Of a DNA stretch of 64,000 nucleotides, positions 61,365-64,000 are shown in pieces. Below the pieces are notes generated by a model. The model was given only the letters and a program-made list of their open reading frames with translations, was not told the origin of the DNA and ran no database searches. The stretch is from Acanthacorydalis orientalis (Eukaryota > Arthropoda > Insecta > Megaloptera > Corydalidae), in assembly GCA_034766995.1 (NCBI GenBank), contig CM068314.1, forward strand, positions 33,750,208 through 33,814,207, in the 5' to 3' direction. Both the position numbers and the translations under genes were made by a program. Position 1 is the first letter of the stretch; every line of letters starts with the position of its first letter.

Positions 61365-61505
61365 TGTGTTGCTGGATGATCAAACTGTATCCACAATACA
61401 TTTACCATCTGTGTTTACTCTCTGTCAGATTAAAGATACGGCGATTATTGCAATAGTGCCTTACAAAAATGTCGGTTTCATCGGATCAGTCATTTAAAGC
61501 CTCAC
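61365..61505. other. Weak complex island
   Basis: TGCTGGATGATCAAACTGTA, GATACGGCGATTATTGC and TCGGTTTCATCGGATCAG. No coding frame, no repeat recognised. Confidence 0.2.
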
Positions 61506-61692
61506 TTTGTATATACACTATCAATCAAATAATTATGCAATTACTTGAGACTTATTGCTAATATATTTTTCTCGGTATATTATACGTGCATTAATCTTTT
61601 CATTTAATCTTAGATAACATTTTGGTGAGCGTTATTTATGTATAAGCTTAAGATAAACATTTTTTTTGATTAAAATTCTTTATGTAATGATT

Positions 61693-61694
<2 letters not shown>

Positions 61695-61775
<81 letters not shown>

Positions 61776-61777
61776 AA
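61695..61777. repeat. Compound (TA)n(GA)n microsatellite
   Basis: About 31 TA units directly joined to ten GA units. Confidence 0.95.
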
Positions 61778-62479
61778 TTTACAGGTAACTTAATTTTAAA
61801 GTGTAAAATTATATAGAATGTTCTTCTGGTAAAACTTACAACTGGTAAAATTACACTCTTTATTAGTAAAATATCAAATAATTTCGTTCATATTTATAAA
61901 AATTAGATAACGTTCTTCAAATTTGTTTACTAATTTTTTACTAAAGAATTTGAATCATGTGTTCCTTTAAAATATTTATTGAATAAATGTGATTTGAATG
62001 AACTAGAGACTACAGCAAAATATTTTTAATTTATAATTTAATAAATTATGCACAAGTAAAAAAATATAATACATAACTTTTACAATATGAATGTTTCTAA
62101 AAATTGAGTATTTTTATATCTTTTATATTATTCATACCCGAGCGAATGTATTTTTTGCTACAAATTTAATTAGTCTTATTAGAAAAATTGTTTCAGAATG
62201 TACATGTTTCTCAATCCTCATTTTATTTTTCCAATTAAAAATGTTTTAGTCTACAAAAAAAAAGAATCACTGTGATAATTTCTGCGATATTAATATTACA
62301 TGCTCCATATGAAAATGTCTGCATATGAATTGTACAATACTTCAATATTAATTAAACTTGTTTTTACTTCATATTCGTCCTGAACAATAATTCAACAAAA
62401 TTCGATATTCTATTTCTTTTTATCTAAACGAATTTAATATACAAAAAATATATCATTTTTATTCGTTGAAATAATCGAG

Positions 62480-62645
62480 AATTAACAGCTTGATAGATGA
62501 GTAATGAAGCTGCAATATCATTCCTTGTCTAGACGTTCTGTGTGAAGAGTTCATGTAACGAACTATCATTATTCTGAAATTTACTGCTAATGATCGTTCA
62601 GCATCGTTCGCGTGTTTCTCCCTTGTAGAACTATATTCATCATTA
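62480..62645. other. Complex island
   Basis: TTGTCTAGACGTTCTGTGTG, GCTAATGATCGTTCAGC and TCGTTCGCGTGTTTCTCCC. It includes a TAATGA homeodomain-like core. Lies about 450 bases upstream of the candidate exon at 63097. Confidence 0.25.
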
Positions 62646-62786
62646 TATATCAGTTTTAGTTTTTGTTTCTTATGTATTAGTGTTCACAGATTTAATTACA
62701 TATTCCGAAAAAAACTAATCAATTTCTAAAATGGATTTCGGAATTATTAAATGATTTTTCTTCTTAAAAGCTGCAAATAATTTATC

Positions 62787-62789
<3 letters not shown>

Positions 62790-62845
<56 letters not shown>
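62790..62845. repeat. (TA)n microsatellite
   Basis: About 27 units; the 103-codon minus-strand frame across it contains a Tyr-Ile run and is not a gene. Confidence 0.95.
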
Positions 62846-62848
<3 letters not shown>

Positions 62849-63096
62849 CTTGATAAAAACAGTTATATCTTGTGGAGTAATTGAAAACAGTTTCAATTAA
62901 AATTGGTTTCAAATAACGACTGTAATTACGAGGCGGCTGAAATTTAAAAACAATATCAAGTTTGCGTGAAGTAAGAATACTTGAATGTTGACTTTGTTGG
63001 ATATAGGTTATTATGTACTTAGGCATTCAGTCGTTTCTACAATATTTACGTTAGTCTTCCCCTTATTTAATATCAAATATTGACTCATCCACTCAG

Positions 63097-63198
63097 GTGT
63101 TTGCGTGCGGCAGTCGTTGGTGGGCGAACTTGTTCACCTTTTGCACCGGAAGCACTAAAATGCACAAACCATACAGTGTAGTTATGCATCATTTACAA
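63097..63198 (+). CDS. Candidate exon, unrecognised
   Basis: TTGACTCATCCACTCAG at 63080-63096 is a good acceptor. The following frame is open for 37 codons to a TAG at 63208, with a possible donor CAA|GTATTT at 63199. The peptide begins VFACGSRWWANLF and contains a second cysteine in TFCTG. V-x-A-C-G-S-R-W is faintly like the beta-propeller motif of integrin alpha chains (V-V-C-A-P-R-W type), but this is a guess. The block is GC-rich relative to its surroundings. It could equally be a conserved non-coding island, or a terminal exon if the TAG is the true stop. Confidence 0.35.
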
Positions 63199-63209
63199 GT
63201 ATTTAAATA

Positions 63210-64000
63210 GTGAGTTAGATCATGGTTGTGTGAAATTTTCACATACATCTGATATTATTTGTTTAAATTACTGTAATTTTATGCAGACTTTCTAGTTGAC
63301 CGGCGTCTGTTTTCAGTTAGTTTAGAAATCATTCACATTTTTCAATGCTGTTTAAAATTGATAATCCGAATGATTTTTTCAATAATGTTTGTACATATAG
63401 ATAATGCATGAAATAAAATATATAATAAATTACGAGATAAAATCAGTCATATTAGGACATATATATTTTAAAAATATCAGATTTGTGAAATTGATTTATA
63501 AAATAATCTTCTTTGTTAGTAGATGAAAAACCAATACAATAAATAGAAGAAATTTCTAACTTGGTTATCAGGTGTGGTCTTCTGCACCTTGTTTTAGAAA
63601 ATTTGAAAGTTCACTCAAAAGAACTCATTTTCTGTCAATTGGAGAGGTTAATAGAAAAACAATGATTTCTTGGAGAACTGTTAGAAAAGATGTTAAAAGA
63701 TCTGAGAAACTGCTATGAACAATTATGGCGCTTTTAATGAAACTTATTTTGCAATAGATATCATATGCATAAGTTTTTATTAACAGAATTAGAGATTAAC
63801 AGAATATGTTTATAATTTAATGTTTTAATAATGTTTATCTTAATAATTACTTTCTAATTCTATATTTATAAAATATTAATATATATATATATGAAGAAAA
63901 TGTCTTATTATAATAGACAGCTTTTCAGTTATAATATATTTCAATTATTTATTTATTGTCATACTTTTTAAAATTTTCAACATTTTATGAAATAAAGCAC
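63210..64000. other. AT-rich sequence, no feature seen
   Basis: If the candidate exon at 63097 uses its GTATTT donor, this would be the start of its downstream intron. Confidence 0.45.

Noticed and set aside
1..64000. CRISPR array, bacterial operons, plasmid or phage features
   Set aside because: Direct repeats here are dinucleotide tracts without unique spacers, and there are no dense ORFs or ribosome binding sites. The sequence is eukaryotic.
1..64000. tRNA and rRNA genes
   Set aside because: I looked for the GGTTCGAATCC-type T-arm motif and conserved rRNA strings on both strands and found none. A covariance-model scan would be decisive.

Overview
This is a very AT-rich, gene-poor stretch of a eukaryotic nuclear genome, most likely an insect. 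Four things support that. Very long (TA)n tracts recur about once per kilobase. No bacterial operons, Shine-Dalgarno sites or dense ORFs are present. The recognisable transposon fossils (mariner, piggyBac, an RTE-type LINE) are families common in insects. Short GC- and CpG-rich islands stand out from the AT background, a pattern familiar in Hymenoptera such as bees and parasitoid wasps. Order-level placement is inference; nothing here proves it. I saw no tRNA, rRNA, CRISPR array or complete protein-coding gene.

Genes. The best coding evidence is one internal exon on the + strand (32190-32352), a 163-base block open in one frame with a good acceptor and a GTAATG donor. A second likely exon lies on the minus strand (19843-19924, 82 bases, donor GTAAGT). 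Its peptide loosely resembles the N-terminal part of a Cys-loop receptor. A weaker + strand candidate is at 63097-63198. If these are real, the window is mostly giant introns or intergenic space, and genes on both strands are involved. Almost every longer open frame is a translated (TA)n repeat (Tyr-Ile runs) or random AT sequence.

Mobile elements. A decayed mariner (10224-10809, minus) keeps both ends and the N-terminal DNA-binding part of the transposase but has lost the catalytic part. An 80-base element at 35710-35789 keeps only the two ends of the same family. Together they show the path from transposon to miniature element. A decayed piggyBac-type element (33983-35173, minus) sits between TTAA sites. 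Two further TTAA-bounded inverted-repeat elements (25433-25743 and 57444-57573) look like non-autonomous relatives. An RTE-like LINE 3' coding fragment is at 38774-38993. A dispersed repeat with TTAG-rich flanks occurs in opposite orientations at 18401-18460 and 29838-29900.

Structures. Two fold-back elements (56865-57047 and 58236-58483) and a hairpin with a microsatellite loop (36640-36729) are nearly self-complementary. A pair of roughly 95-base inverted repeats (25275-25370 and 26053-26144) encloses one of the TTAA elements and a long (TA)n tract.

Non-coding islands. About twenty blocks of 70-450 bases have clearly higher GC than the surroundings and carry no recognised repeat. They are the best candidates for conserved regulatory elements or unrecognised exons, especially 2281-2535, 13050-13400, 23590-23830, 41225-41700, 45000-45190, 51850-52280 and 54955-55110. 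The rest of the window is low-complexity AT-rich sequence.
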